NCBI GenBank assembly: GCA_013151035.1
Contig: JAADJB010000001.1
Span: 1 to 51,924 of the forward strand
Direction of reading: 5' to 3'
Length of the DNA: 51,924 nucleotides
DNA from: Gammaproteobacteria bacterium
GTDB lineage: Bacteria; Pseudomonadota; Gammaproteobacteria; JAADJB01
The position numbers and the translations under genes are program-made. The notes under the pieces were generated by a model. It worked only from the letters and a program-made list of their open reading frames with translations, was not told where the DNA came from and ran no database searches. Positions within the stretch are counted from its first letter, which is position 1. Every line of letters starts with the position of its first letter. This document shows, one piece after another, positions 16,081 to 26,546 of the stretch.

Positions 16081-17409
16081 TTACCTGCTATTCAACCGAA
16101 TCCTTGCTGCATTCTTCTCTGCAATGCGCCTGAAAGGATCAGATACCCTTTGATCCTCCGCGATGCACTCCCAAAACCCACTAGCAACCTCACCCGATGA
16201 TTGCCACAGTGCTAAATGCTGCATTGGCCTGACTGGCAAAATAAAATTACGTTCAATAATCTCACCACGTACCGGTGCATAGATCATTGGCAACATATCG
16301 TAGGCTGGGAGTAATTTAAAACCGGTATTACCTGGCGCCAGACTCAGGTTACCAAGATGCATATCCGTATTACCAATCCAGTGTCCATACAATTCATTCC
16401 AGATACAATCATGTTCATCATCTAAACTGATCAATTTTTTCTGATACATTTGATGCATTACCTTCGACCATCCCTGTGCCAGGCCAACAAATTCAGCATC
16501 AATGGCCAACAGTGAAATCATCGGCATTCGCCCCGATGCACCAACACGATCAAAACGCTGACTCTCAAGAAATACACGTCCGGAAAATTGAAATAACTGC
16601 GTATTGGCAGTGGCCCTGCCTGCTTGCTGCATAGCACTCAGCGCATGATATTCACAAATCAACAAATCCTGCCAACGACGTGCCTCAGGCGAATCACCGG
16701 CGGGAGAATACTTAACAATGGCATGACCTTTATCACGCGTATAAACTGTAAACTTCTGATGTTCCCCACCCGCAGATGAGCCACCTTGCCACTGGCTCAA
16801 GATTGCATTTGCACGATCCGGGTACTCAGATTCACGATCATCGACCACATCCAGCGACCGATGCTGAAAGGCATGTAACGCTGAATCACCTAAAATAAGA
16901 TGCCCGGGCAAGTCATAACCTTCCTGCATTAAATAACGACCGACCTGATCGACAGACCAGTATCTGGCATCCGCAGGATATCCCAGACGCGAAGCAAAAC
17001 TGCGTGCAATCTGCCGCCCCATAAACCCTTCCGGACGAAGATCATCAAAGATATAAGGTAATGAGGGATACATAGCATTATTATCACAGCCCTTTAACCA
17101 ACAACTAGTGCTCTCTGTTTCAATATAGAATTGATCACATCCTATCCCATGCAGGTTTGCCAACTGTTGTGGCAGACCCTTTTCATCAATAGCATAGACT
17201 GGGATTTCACCCTGCACACCAAATATCGAGCGAGATAGTGCATAGCGTGTTGAACGTGCGCGACCTATTCGCAGTATTTTCGAAGCTTCCTTGCCTACCA
17301 ACCTGGATAATGATGGCTGACTGATCCCAAGCTGAGCCTGTAACTGCGTTGATGAAAATACGGCAGCATCGCTCAACAAACGAATTAAACGCTCTGATAG
17401 AGTCGGCAT
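16081..17409 (-). CDS. yjjJ: HipA-family Ser/Thr kinase, YjjJ/HipH type (stand-alone toxin-like)
   Basis: Probable HipA-type protein kinase. In E. coli the counterpart YjjJ (HipH) is toxic when overproduced. The 442-residue product starts with a winged-helix domain (about residues 1-60, with SSTQLQAQLGISQPSLSRL), then the HipA fold: the loop GGSSAGGEHQKFTVYT near 220 and the catalytic segment GHWIGNTDMHLGNLSL near 345-360 with the expected Asp and Asn. The fused DNA-binding domain distinguishes it from two-gene hipBA; no hipB-like gene is adjacent. ATG 17409 (MPTLSE) is chosen. It stands between the Qmo operon and the Calvin genes, bracketed by similar terminators. Confidence 0.85.
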   Translation of the reverse strand: MPTLSERLIRLLSDAAVFSSTQLQAQLGISQPSLSRLVGKEASKILRIGRARSTRYALSRSIFGVQGEIPVYAIDEKGLPQQLANLHGIGCDQFYIETESTSCWLKGCDNNAMYPSLPYIFDDLRPEGFMGRQIARSFASRLGYPADARYWSVDQVGRYLMQEGYDLPGHLILGDSALHAFQHRSLDVVDDRESEYPDRANAILSQWQGGSSAGGEHQKFTVYTRDKGHAIVKYSPAGDSPEARRWQDLLICEYHALSAMQQAGRATANTQLFQFSGRVFLESQRFDRVGASGRMPMISLLAIDAEFVGLAQGWSKVMHQMYQKKLISLDDEHDCIWNELYGHWIGNTDMHLGNLSLAPGNTGFKLLPAYDMLPMIYAPVRGEIIERNFILPVRPMQHLALWQSSGEVASGFWECIAEDQRVSDPFRRIAEKNAARIRLNSR

Positions 17410-17502
17410 GAATAGATACCAGAATAGATACAATAAGGTTATATTAGACCAATACAGCCTTATTGGTCAATATTAATTCATTTTTTGAATAGATAAATAA
17501 AA

Positions 17503-17535
17503 AAGGGGGGAGAGCTAATGCCCTCCCCCCTTATT
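17503..17535 (-). terminator. Rho-independent terminator of the fba transcript
   Basis: On the minus strand the stem AAGGGGGGAG / CTCCCCCCTT is followed by a T-run, placing it downstream of fba. Its core (GGGGGGAG ... CTCCCCCC with an AGCT/TAGC-type loop) closely resembles the hdrB terminator at 15992, in opposite orientation. Confidence 0.85.
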
Positions 17536-17536
17536 T

Positions 17537-17595
17537 ATTGGTGCGTAGTACGCACCCTACCAAATATCCACCGTAGGGTGCGCATTGCGCACCAT
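17537..17595. repeat. GTAGGGTGCGC palindromic repeat, locus 5 (inverted pair)
   Basis: TTGGTGCGTAGTACGCACCC, then a short AT-rich spacer, then GTAGGGTGCGCATTGCGCACC. It lies between the fba stop codon and the fba terminator. Confidence 0.85.
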
Positions 17596-17608
17596 TTTTT
17601 TGTACCGT

Positions 17609-18673
17609 CTACTTAATGGTTGGATCCAACTCACCCGAGGCATAACGCTCAAACATGGCCTCTAAAGAGATTACCTTGATCTTGCTGCCCATACCGGCAC
17701 AACCAAAGGACTCATAACGATTCTTACAGATCTCTGTCATACCGTTAGTGGCTTCCTTGAGGAACTTGCGTGGATCAAAGTTGGACTTGTTCTGTTCCAG
17801 ATGACGGCGCACAGAACCGGTTGATGCCATACGCAGATCGGTATCAATATTCACCTTACGCACACCATTCTTAATGCCTTCAACGATCTCTCCAACAGGT
17901 ACACCATAGGTCTGCCCCATATCACCACCGAAATCATTAATCACCTTCAGCCATTCCTGCGGCACAGAGGATGAACCATGCATCACCAAATGAGTGTTCG
18001 GGATACGCGCATGAATCTCCTTGATACGGTCAATACGCAGGATTTCACCCGTTGGCTCCTTGGTGAACTTGTAGGCACCATGAGAGGTACCAATCGCAAT
18101 CGCGAGGGCATCAACGCCGGTCTTCTTAACAAAGTCAGCGGCTTCATCCGGGTCAGTCAACAACAGATCCAGATCCAGCTTGCCTTCGGCACCATGGCCA
18201 TCTTCCTCACCCATCTCACCGGTTTCCAGTGAACCCAAGCAACCTAACTCACCTTCAACTGATACACCACCCGCATGCGCCATCTCAACCACCTGACGCG
18301 TCACATTGACGTTATATTCAAAGGAAGAAGGGGTCTTGGCATCAGCCTCCAGCGAGCCATCCATCATAACTGAGGAGAAGCCACTTTGTAGTGAACGCAG
18401 ACAAACATCCGGTGAAGCACCATGATCCTGATGCATACAGATCGGAATATTCGGATAGGTCTCAATCGCCGCCAGAATCAGGTGACGCAGGAAGGGTTCG
18501 CCAGCATAACCACGGGCACCCGCAGAACCCTGCATGATAACCGGGCTATCGGTCTCGGATGCAGCACGCATGATGGCATGCACCTGCTCCATATTGTTTA
18601 CATTAAATGCAGGTAAACCATAGCTATGTTCTGCAGCATGATCCAGTAATTGTCGAAGTGAAACTAATGCCAT
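17609..18673 (-). CDS. fba: Fructose-bisphosphate aldolase, class II (Calvin-cycle type)
   Basis: Condenses dihydroxyacetone phosphate with glyceraldehyde 3-phosphate to fructose 1,6-bisphosphate; class II enzymes of this subtype also make sedoheptulose bisphosphate in the Calvin cycle. The 354-residue product shows [13 protein letters not shown] near residue 18, the zinc site in [10 protein letters not shown] near 78-87, GTSHGAYKF near 198 and [12 protein letters not shown] near 230, with DTDLRMA near 277. Length fits the CbbA/Fba class II group. It is last in a co-oriented run tkt, gap, pgk, pyk, fba and ends at a terminator. Confidence 0.95.
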   Translation of the reverse strand: MALVSLRQLLDHAAEHSYGLPAFNVNNMEQVHAIMRAASETDSPVIMQGSAGARGYAGEPFLRHLILAAIETYPNIPICMHQDHGASPDVCLRSLQSGFSSVMMDGSLEADAKTPSSFEYNVNVTRQVVEMAHAGGVSVEGELGCLGSLETGEMGEEDGHGAEGKLDLDLLLTDPDEAADFVKKTGVDALAIAIGTSHGAYKFTKEPTGEILRIDRIKEIHARIPNTHLVMHGSSSVPQEWLKVINDFGGDMGQTYGVPVGEIVEGIKNGVRKVNIDTDLRMASTGSVRRHLEQNKSNFDPRKFLKEATNGMTEICKNRYESFGCAGMGSKIKVISLEAMFERYASGELDPTIK

Positions 18674-18765
18674 TATGCTCTCCTAAAATGTCTATTCTTA
18701 AAATATTTATACTACTCTACGCCATAACAGACATAGAATATGCTTACTAATTCAATTGTTATTAC

Positions 18766-20211
18766 TCAGGTCTTGCACAGACCACCAACACAGATGATCT
18801 TCATCGCATTGGTACCACCCTCTACACCACTGAGATCACCCTTGGTAAGGATAACCCGATCACCGTCACGCACCGCGCCACGACGCACCAGCTCATCAAT
18901 CGCCTCCTGGTTAATCTCCGCATGATCCGTTGTTGTCACATCAAAACTCACCGGATAAACACCGCGATACATGGTCACCTTTCTACGCGTCTCCACATGC
19001 CGTGTCAGGGCATAGATCGGAATACCTGAACTCACACGTGACATCCACAAGGGGGTTGAACCTGATTCTGTCAAGGTGGCAATCGCCTTTACATTCAACT
19101 GATTAGCGGTATACATCGCGGCCTTGGCAATAGCCTCATCAATACTCTTGAACTCGGCATAGGTACGACGATCAACCGCCAGCGTACCACGCTGTAATTC
19201 AGCCTCACGACAGATACGCACCATCGCCTCAACCGCCTTGACCGGGTATTTACCGGTGGCTGTCTCAGCCGATAACATCACTGCATCAGTGCCGTCAATT
19301 ACCGCATTGGCAACATCAAACACCTCGGCGCGTGTTGGTATCGGGCTATCAACCATCGACTGCATCATCTGGGTTGCCGTAATTGCCACACGATCCTGGG
19401 CACGCGACATCTTGATAATACGCTTTTGTACAGCGGGTAACTCAGCATCACCAATCTCTACACCCAAATCACCACGTGCAATCATCACGACATCCGTCGC
19501 CTCAATAATCGCTTCCAGCTCATCGAGTGCCTCGGCACGTTCAATCTTGGCAACAATACCACCGTGACCACCTGCGGCACGCAATAAACGACGCGCCTCA
19601 TGAATATCTTCAGCATTACGCGGGAAGGAAACGGCGATGTAATCCGCCTGCATATCGGCAGCAATCTTGATATCAGCCCGATCCTTATCGGTAATCGCTC
19701 CAGCAGAAAGACCACCACCCTGGCGGTTAATGCCCTTGTTATTCGAGAGCTCACCACCCACTACAACACGGCAGCGAATCTCCTGATCAATAACCTCATC
19801 CACCCACAGTACAATGGCACCATCATCCAGTAACAAGGTGTCACCACGGCGGACATCATCGGTTAACGCCTTATACATGATACCCACCCGTTCCTGGGTG
19901 CCCTCGGTGGAGGATAGTGCCGCATCCAGCACAAATTGATCACCATCGTTCAATGTGATTTTGCCGTCAATAAAACGTTCAATGCGAATCTTGGGACCTT
20001 GCAAATCAGCCAACACACCGACCTGGCGACCATGCGCACGCGCACGATTACGCACCGTCTCGGCACGCCTGATATGATCCTCAGCACTACCATGTGAAAA
20101 ATTCACGCGTACGACATCTACACCCGCCTGAATAAGGTCATCCAGAACCTTGGGGTCATCGGTAGCTGGCCCCAAAGTGGCAACAATCTTGGTTCGTTTC
20201 ATCATGGACAT
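18766..20211 (-). CDS. pyk: Pyruvate kinase
   Basis: Transfers phosphate from phosphoenolpyruvate to ADP, giving pyruvate and ATP. The 481-residue product starts KRTKIVATLGPATDD, has VVRVNFSHGSAEDH near 34-47, ADLQGPKIRIERF near 68, the active-site block VAKIERAEALDELE and MIARGDLGVEIGDAELP (about 220-255), and ITATQMMQSM near 275. Length is that of bacterial pyruvate kinases with the C-terminal domain intact. It lies between pgk and fba. Its presence inside a Calvin-cycle run gives a route from fixed carbon to pyruvate. Confidence 0.96.
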   Translation of the reverse strand: MSMMKRTKIVATLGPATDDPKVLDDLIQAGVDVVRVNFSHGSAEDHIRRAETVRNRARAHGRQVGVLADLQGPKIRIERFIDGKITLNDGDQFVLDAALSSTEGTQERVGIMYKALTDDVRRGDTLLLDDGAIVLWVDEVIDQEIRCRVVVGGELSNNKGINRQGGGLSAGAITDKDRADIKIAADMQADYIAVSFPRNAEDIHEARRLLRAAGGHGGIVAKIERAEALDELEAIIEATDVVMIARGDLGVEIGDAELPAVQKRIIKMSRAQDRVAITATQMMQSMVDSPIPTRAEVFDVANAVIDGTDAVMLSAETATGKYPVKAVEAMVRICREAELQRGTLAVDRRTYAEFKSIDEAIAKAAMYTANQLNVKAIATLTESGSTPLWMSRVSSGIPIYALTRHVETRRKVTMYRGVYPVSFDVTTTDHAEINQEAIDELVRRGAVRDGDRVILTKGDLSGVEGGTNAMKIICVGGLCKT

Positions 20212-20248
20212 TGCCTACTCACTCTCGGTTAGTGTGAAAAAATATCAA

Positions 20249-21436
20249 TCAGGAAGCCTCAGCAGCTCGTTTTTCCAGCATGGCGACAGCGGGTAAGGTC
20301 TTGCCTTCAAGGAATTCGAGAAAGGCGCCACCGGCTGTCGAGATATAAGACACCTTATCATAGATATCATATTTTTGAATGGCAGCAATGGTATCACCAC
20401 CACCGGCAAGAGAAAAACCATCGGCATTGGCAATCGCCATTGCCACTGTTTTAGTCCCCTCACCAAACTGATCAAACTCAAATACGCCCACCGGGCCGTT
20501 CCAGATAATAGTGCCTGCCTTACTGATAATATCAGCCAGCTCTTGTGCGGATTTTGGCCCAATATCAAAAATCATATCATCATCAGAAGCATCGCCCGCA
20601 GCCTTCAATACAGCCGGTTCATTCTCATCAAACTGCTTACCACAAACAATATCAACGGCAATGGGGATTGAGGCACCGCGTGCATCCATCTTTTTAACCA
20701 GGGCTTTAGCGGTATCCACTAAATCATCTTCACACAGCGACTTGCCCACATTGTTACCCATTGCCTTGAGGAAGGTATTGGCGATACCGCCACCCACTAC
20801 TAATTGATCAACCTTCTCGGACAATGCTTCGAGCACGGTCAACTTGGTTGACACCTTGGAGCCACCCACAATCGCCACCATTGGACGAGCAGGATTAGCC
20901 AAGGCACTATTCAGTGCATCCAGTTCACCACTCAGCAGGATACCGGCACAGGCTATTGGTGCAAACACACCCGCACCATGCGTCGAAGCCTGGGCACGAT
21001 GTGAGGTACCAAAGGCATCCATCACATAGACATCACATAGACTGGCATATTGTTTTGCCAGTGCCTCATCATCCTTTTTCTCACCGGCATTAAAGCGTAC
21101 ATTTTCCAGCAGCACGACATCACCCGAAGCAACCTCAGGGGCATTATCCAGATAACCCTTAATCAATGGTACCGTCTTACCCAACTTGGCAGACATCACA
21201 TCCGCAATCGGCTGCATGGAGTTAGCCTCATCCACCACACCCTCTTCAGGACGACCACGATGTGACATCACCATCACCGAGGCACCTGCCTTCATGCAGT
21301 GTTCAATGCTGGGCATTGATGCGGTAATACGCGCATCCGATGTTACCTTGCCATCCTTAACAGGGACATTCATATCCGCACGGATCAAAACACGCTTACC
21401 CGCCAGATCCAGATCCGTCAGCTTGATAAAAGCCAT
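20249..21436 (-). CDS. pgk: Phosphoglycerate kinase
   Basis: Phosphorylates 3-phosphoglycerate with ATP (Calvin direction) or the reverse in glycolysis. The 395-residue product has the N-terminal signature [17 protein letters not shown] near residues 13-29, [11 protein letters not shown] near 57, [13 protein letters not shown] near 155, [16 protein letters not shown] near 190, and the nucleotide-binding end [13 protein letters not shown] near 345. All are as expected for a full-length enzyme. It lies 37 bases upstream of pyk and is separated from gap by a 270-base gap filled with hairpins. Confidence 0.97.
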   Translation of the reverse strand: MAFIKLTDLDLAGKRVLIRADMNVPVKDGKVTSDARITASMPSIEHCMKAGASVMVMSHRGRPEEGVVDEANSMQPIADVMSAKLGKTVPLIKGYLDNAPEVASGDVVLLENVRFNAGEKKDDEALAKQYASLCDVYVMDAFGTSHRAQASTHGAGVFAPIACAGILLSGELDALNSALANPARPMVAIVGGSKVSTKLTVLEALSEKVDQLVVGGGIANTFLKAMGNNVGKSLCEDDLVDTAKALVKKMDARGASIPIAVDIVCGKQFDENEPAVLKAAGDASDDDMIFDIGPKSAQELADIISKAGTIIWNGPVGVFEFDQFGEGTKTVAMAIANADGFSLAGGGDTIAAIQKYDIYDKVSYISTAGGAFLEFLEGKTLPAVAMLEKRAAEAS

Positions 21437-21512
21437 GATGTAACTCCTAAATTATATTTTTTCAAAACTGTTTGGTAAACCCCATCAGGGCTTAACAAAC
21501 ACCTTTAATAAT

Positions 21513-21542
21513 TAACTGACCCGAACCATTTCGGGTCAGTTA
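21513..21542 (-). terminator. Stem-loop between gap and pgk
   Basis: TAACTGACCCGAA and TTCGGGTCAGTTA form a perfect 13-base-pair stem with a short loop. The U-tract on the minus strand is weak. It may act as a partial terminator or processing site that separates gap from pgk expression. Confidence 0.5.
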
Positions 21543-21583
21543 AAGATCAGTAAATCAGAATTTTTCTTAAACTCTGGTTCACT

Positions 21584-21706
21584 CTGAGTGAGAGATTTGC
21601 GTTCAGAGCAAGGCGCGGAAGTCATTTGAGCGCGGAGCGTACAACTAGTACGTGAGCACTCAAATCACTTCCGCAACGCCGCTATGGGCGCAAAGATCCA
21701 CTCATC
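21584..21706. repeat. Long imperfect hairpin, GAGCGCGGAGCGTAC family
   Basis: Arms of about 55 bases pair with mismatches: GCGGAAGTCATTTGAGCG at 21614-21631 against the complement of CTCAAATCACTTCCGC near 21659-21674, extending outward to GAGTGAGAGATTTGCG and CGCAAAGATCCACTC. It occupies the space up to the gap stop codon. I see one copy in the window. Confidence 0.75.
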
Positions 21707-22732
<1,026 letters not shown>

Positions 22733-22756
22733 TTAAAATAAATTATTTGTAGACTT

Positions 22757-24730
22757 TTACAGTATGCCTTCTACTGTCTTAACCACATTCTCTACAGTAA
22801 AACCAAATTCCTTAAATAGCTGGCCAGCCGGGGCAGATTCACCGAAGTGATTGATACCCACTACTGCATCAGCATACTTGTACCAGGCATCAGGAACAGC
22901 GGCTTCAACAGCAACCGTTGGAACACCCTTAATCAATACAGAGGAGCGATAGGCATCATCCTGGGCATCAAATAAATTCGTTGATGGCATGGAAACCACA
23001 CGAATCTTCTTACCTGACATGGCCTCAGCCGCACCGGTTGCCAAAGCAATCTCGGAACCGGTACCAATAATGATGGCATCCGGTGTACCTTCACAATCTT
23101 TCAGAATATAACCACCCTTGGCAATATCAGCAATCTGGGCATCCGTACGTTCATTATGCGGCAGACCCTGACGCGAGAAGATCAGTGTAGAAGGACCATC
23201 CTTACGTTCAATAGCCTGCGCCCAACAGACCGCTGATTCAACCGCATCACAGGGCCGCCATACCGCCATATTAGGAATCATGCGCAGAGTAGGGATTTGT
23301 TCAACAGGCTGATGAGTCGGGCCATCTTCACCCAGACCGATAGAGTCATGGGAGTAAACAAAGATGCTTTGAATCTTCATCAAGGCCGCCATACGCAAGG
23401 CATTACGTGCATATTCCGAGAACATCAGGAAGGTGGCGCCAAAGGGAATCAAACCACCGTGCAAGGTCATGCCATTCATAATGGCAGACATAGCAAACTC
23501 ACGCACACCATAATTCAGATAGTTGGCATCGTCATTATTAATCATTGGCTTGTAACCTGACCATTCGGTCAGATTTGAACAACCCAGATCAGCAGAACCA
23601 CCAAACATCTCGGGAACCATGGGTGAATAGGCTTCGATAGCCGCCAATGATGCCTGACGTGTGGCAGGGCTCTTGGCATCGGCATTGACAGAGGCAATAT
23701 AAGCCGCTGATTTCTCTGCCCAGTCGGCAGGCAGATCACCGGCTATGCGACGCTCATATTCAGCAGCCAGCTCAGGATGCGCTGACTTATAGGCAGCAAA
23801 CTTGTCATTCCATGCCGCCTCGGTAGTCGCACCCTTTTCCTTTGCATCCCAACCGGCGTAGACATCGGCAGGCACTTCAAATGCCGCATGATCCCAACCT
23901 AAAGCGGCCTTGGTCAGATTAATTTCTTCTTCACCCAGTGGCGCACCATGGCAGGCATGTGAACCGGCCTTATTAGGCGAGCCAAAGCCAATCGTGGTCT
24001 TACAACAAATCAGCGTAGGCTTGTCGGTCATTGCCTTAGCGGCATCAATCGCCTTGACGAGTGATTCAGCATCATGCCCATCAACATCGGCAATCACATG
24101 CCAGCCGTAAGAGTCAAAACGTTTAGGGGTGTCATCAGTAAACCAGCCTTCAACATTACCATCAATCGAGATACCATTATCATCCCAGAAGGCAATCAGC
24201 TTACCCAACCCGAGAGTACCGGCAAGGGAACAAGCCTCATGCGAGATACCTTCCATCAAACAACCATCACCCATAAAGACATAGGTATTATGATCAACGA
24301 TATCGTGACCCTTCTGGTTGAAGTGACCGGCTAATGCCTTTTCAGCAATCGCCATGCCGACACCATTAGTAATACCTTGACCTAAGGGCCCGGTTGTCGT
24401 CTCAACACCCGGTGCATAACCGTATTCAGGATGCCCTGGTGTTTTTGAATGTAACTGACGGAAGTTTTTCAGATCATCAATACTCAGATCGTAACCGGTT
24501 AAATGCAACAGTGAATAGATCAGCATTGAGCCATGACCATTTGACAGGATAAAGCGATCACGGTTAGACCAGTTCGGGTTGGTCGGGTTATGATTCATAT
24601 AACCATTCCACAAAACCTCAGCGATATCCGCCATGCCCATAGGTGCGCCCGGGTGACCTGAATTGGCCTTCTGTACTGCATCCATACTCAGAGCACGGAC
24701 TGCATTAGCTAGTTCTTTACGCGATGACAT
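22757..24730 (-). CDS. tkt: Transketolase
   Basis: Thiamin-diphosphate enzyme moving two-carbon units between sugar phosphates; needed to regenerate ribulose 1,5-bisphosphate. The 657-residue product shows [20 protein letters not shown] near residues 21-40, the ThDP motif [18 protein letters not shown] near 155-172 with the following Nx[14 protein letters not shown] near 375, and [19 protein letters not shown] near 460-478. Full length. A good ribosome-binding site GGAGGAAG precedes the ATG. It is the first of the run tkt-gap-pgk-pyk-fba and is preceded by a 404-base gap. Confidence 0.97.
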   Translation of the reverse strand: MSSRKELANAVRALSMDAVQKANSGHPGAPMGMADIAEVLWNGYMNHNPTNPNWSNRDRFILSNGHGSMLIYSLLHLTGYDLSIDDLKNFRQLHSKTPGHPEYGYAPGVETTTGPLGQGITNGVGMAIAEKALAGHFNQKGHDIVDHNTYVFMGDGCLMEGISHEACSLAGTLGLGKLIAFWDDNGISIDGNVEGWFTDDTPKRFDSYGWHVIADVDGHDAESLVKAIDAAKAMTDKPTLICCKTTIGFGSPNKAGSHACHGAPLGEEEINLTKAALGWDHAAFEVPADVYAGWDAKEKGATTEAAWNDKFAAYKSAHPELAAEYERRIAGDLPADWAEKSAAYIASVNADAKSPATRQASLAAIEAYSPMVPEMFGGSADLGCSNLTEWSGYKPMINNDDANYLNYGVREFAMSAIMNGMTLHGGLIPFGATFLMFSEYARNALRMAALMKIQSIFVYSHDSIGLGEDGPTHQPVEQIPTLRMIPNMAVWRPCDAVESAVCWAQAIERKDGPSTLIFSRQGLPHNERTDAQIADIAKGGYILKDCEGTPDAIIIGTGSEIALATGAAEAMSGKKIRVVSMPSTNLFDAQDDAYRSSVLIKGVPTVAVEAAVPDAWYKYADAVVGINHFGESAPAGQLFKEFGFTVENVVKTVEGIL

Positions 24731-25134
24731 CGCTTCCTCCTACAATATTGAAAATATAAATAATCACATAAACCATTAGCCATCATTGCAGGCTAATCAT
24801 TCAGTAAAAAATACCGCTACCGGATATAAAACCCAGCATCAAGATTCCTCATGTGTCTATGTTGGAAACACACAGAGCACAGCATTTTCGCTTACTTGGA
24901 CACATTCAGCAACCGAAAAAACATCTAACCCCTGAAACAGGCTCTCTAAACAAAGCCACTCAGAAATAATGGCATCACCGCCAAAAGACCAAAAAAACAC
25001 CGGAAAACGGGGCTGACAGGGGCTAAATCAAGTCATTATTAGTCATCTTATCGATTATACTGGCTAATGGGGGCATTAGATAATTCAATTGATTTAAGGT
25101 AGAACGTACCTCCCCGGTCTGTCCGATAATGAAT
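24731..25134. other. 404-base gap upstream of transketolase
   Basis: No coding frame that I can support. It is AT-rich, with several direct and inverted short repeats, and holds the candidate tkt promoter at about 25054-25101. A long untranslated leader for the Calvin transcript is the likely reading; I see no recognisable riboswitch. Confidence 0.4.
25054..25101 (-). promoter_or_regulatory. Candidate promoter and LysR-type site for the Calvin operon
   Basis: On the minus strand there is a perfect -10 hexamer TATAAT at 25059-25054 but no good -35. Just upstream lies the AT-rich palindrome TTAGATAATTCAATTGATTT, with TTA/TAA ends of the kind LysR-type regulators such as CbbR bind. A weak -35 next to such a site fits an activator-dependent promoter, but this is inference. 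Confidence 0.3.
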
Positions 25135-25638
25135 CTAATGGCAACCGGGTTTGGCAGAGGCCTGCTGTTGTTCGAGATTATCCAGCTCAGTCTCCTCAAT
25201 ATAATGGATAAATGCTCGCTTTAGCTCGGCAGCCAGACCACCACCCAGCGTCTCTCCGCTGTTTTCTATCGTTGCCTCAATCTGTTCAACCGTTGCCTGT
25301 AACAAATCGTAGGTAATCACGATACGATCGGTTTCAACCACAACTGCCTCAATCCCCATCATCGCTTCCAGCGCCGCCACAATAACAGCCGACTGATCTA
25401 CACTTAAGGCAGCCTTCAGTTTTAATACTCTCTTTTTAAGAGTCGCATGCCCGGCGTGCTCAAGTGAGGAATCATTATATCCACCCACATATAAAAGAGG
25501 ATTGGCCTCAAAACGATCCCGGCACTGGCGCGAACAAAAGGCATAGGCATGACCTTTATACTCTATGGCATGGCTATCGTCATCAACCACCATGTGACAC
25601 ACCAGGTCTTCCATCTGTTTTTTATCCAAAATCGTCAC
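25135..25638 (-). CDS. YHS-domain protein with C-terminal HMA-like domain
   Basis: Possible metal-binding protein of unknown role. The 167-residue product begins with a YHS domain: DLVCHMVVDDDSHAIEYKG (about residues 11-29) and FCSRQCRDRFEANPLLY, whose cysteines would bind metal. Its second half (VIVAALEAMMGIEAVVV, YDLLQATVEQIEATIENSG) has the beta-alpha-beta pattern of a heavy-metal-associated domain but lacks the CxxC motif. The tail ends PGCH. GTG 25638 is chosen because GAGGGG lies 7 bases upstream; the TTG at 25653 would overlap the P-II stop. It is third in an operon with the P-II gene. Confidence 0.65.
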   Translation of the reverse strand: MTILDKKQMEDLVCHMVVDDDSHAIEYKGHAYAFCSRQCRDRFEANPLLYVGGYNDSSLEHAGHATLKKRVLKLKAALSVDQSAVIVAALEAMMGIEAVVVETDRIVITYDLLQATVEQIEATIENSGETLGGGLAAELKRAFIHYIEETELDNLEQQQASAKPGCH

Positions 25639-25649
25639 AAACAAGCCCC

Positions 25650-25970
25650 TCAATCGGCATCAAACAGCTGTCCGGAACGAATATGATACAACGACTCAAC
25701 TGGTAAAACAGCAATAATACCATCGCCTTTTATCCCGGTATAAGCCACCTCCATAATCGCCTGAACAACCTCATCAACTTTGTTAGCCGCAATAAATATC
25801 TCAATACGCGCCTGCGCCGAAGTCCAGTCGCTCTCAAAGAAATTAGGCACCTGGCCATAGCCCTTCACCTTGGTCACACTGACACCCGGCACGCTAATTT
25901 GCTTAAGTCTTATCTCAACCGCCTCCAGCTTCGAGGGCTGGATAATCGCTGTCACCTTTCTGTAATCCAT
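25650..25970 (-). CDS. Divergent P-II family signalling protein
   Basis: Small trimeric regulator that senses nucleotides and metabolites. The 106-residue product keeps the fold: KVTAIIQPSKLEAVEIRLKQ at the start, VTKVKGYGQ near 32-40, ARIEIFIAANKVDEVVQAIM near 55-74, and the phosphate-binding block TGIKGDGIIAVLPVESLYHIRSG near 78-100. The T-loop (about 39-53, GQVPNFFESDWTSA) is short and has no tyrosine at the uridylylation site, so it is not a normal GlnB/GlnK. It resembles P-II-like proteins that serve transporters, metals or carboxysomes. It sits between an exported protein and a YHS protein, upstream of the Calvin genes. Confidence 0.82.
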   Translation of the reverse strand: MDYRKVTAIIQPSKLEAVEIRLKQISVPGVSVTKVKGYGQVPNFFESDWTSAQARIEIFIAANKVDEVVQAIMEVAYTGIKGDGIIAVLPVESLYHIRSGQLFDAD

Positions 25971-26003
25971 AATTTCTCCTTAAAATATTCAGACAAAATA
26001 TCT

Positions 26004-26432
26004 TCACTCAACAACCGCCGTCTGATGACCGTCACCTGCAGGTAAAGGTATCGTTTCCAGCGGCCTGGAATCTTTTTGATCAACCTCCCATACAATAGGT
26101 TCCTTACGATCGGACATATAGACCTTAGCTGTACCACGAATGGCATTCAGGTTTTCCGGTGCGGGAGATAGACTCACTCTCCGCTTAACACCTGTTTGAG
26201 TATCAATCACCACCAGACTATCATCTTTTTTGCTGCTTACAAACAAATCACTGCCAGAAGCATAACGCCCATCGCGGGGTACCTGCGTATTCTTGGGGGC
26301 ATCCACAGCAACCACTTGATTGGCCAACCCCAAGGGGATATAGACAATCGGTGACACCAAAGGGGGATCTGCCAACAAGATACCAGGGGCAATCACACAA
26401 ACCGCCAATATAAATTTCATCATATTCATCAT
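26004..26432 (-). CDS. Small exported protein with beta-propeller-like repeats
   Basis: Function not known. The 142-residue product has an N-terminal signal peptide (MKFILAVCVIAPGILLA, cleavage near residue 21) and then strand-rich sequence with repeats reminiscent of YVTN/NHL propellers (SDLFVSSKKDDSLVVIDTQT, AKVYMSDRKEPIVWEVDQ). It is too short for a complete propeller, so it could be a fragment or an oligomeric module. ATG 26432 has AGGAG 6 bases upstream. It is the first gene of a three-gene operon with the P-II and YHS genes, 33 bases ahead of P-II. Confidence 0.6.
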   Translation of the reverse strand: MMNMMKFILAVCVIAPGILLADPPLVSPIVYIPLGLANQVVAVDAPKNTQVPRDGRYASGSDLFVSSKKDDSLVVIDTQTGVKRRVSLSPAPENLNAIRGTAKVYMSDRKEPIVWEVDQKDSRPLETIPLPAGDGHQTAVVE

Positions 26433-26452
26433 AATGGTCTCCTCTACGATTA

Positions 26453-26481
26453 AGAATAGAACCCATTCCTACCAAATTCAA
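26453..26481 (-). promoter_or_regulatory. Candidate sigma-70 promoter for the exported protein/P-II/YHS operon
   Basis: On the minus strand TTGAAT (26481-26476) and TATTCT (26458-26453) are separated by 17 bases. The first gene starts 21 bases after the -10, leaving a short leader that contains the ribosome-binding site. Each hexamer matches four of six consensus bases. Confidence 0.42.
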
Positions 26482-26546
26482 TACGTTAAAACCTCAAAAA
26501 AGATTTGAATCATTAAAAAAATATAGCAAATATTCCCCTGTTTATG

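Noticed and set aside
16081-17409. Two-gene hipBA toxin-antitoxin module
   Set aside because: No separate small hipB gene is found on either side; the DNA-binding domain is fused to the kinase, as in YjjJ.
25650-25970. Standard GlnB/GlnK
   Set aside because: The T-loop lacks the uridylylation tyrosine and is shortened, and no amtB or glnA is adjacent.
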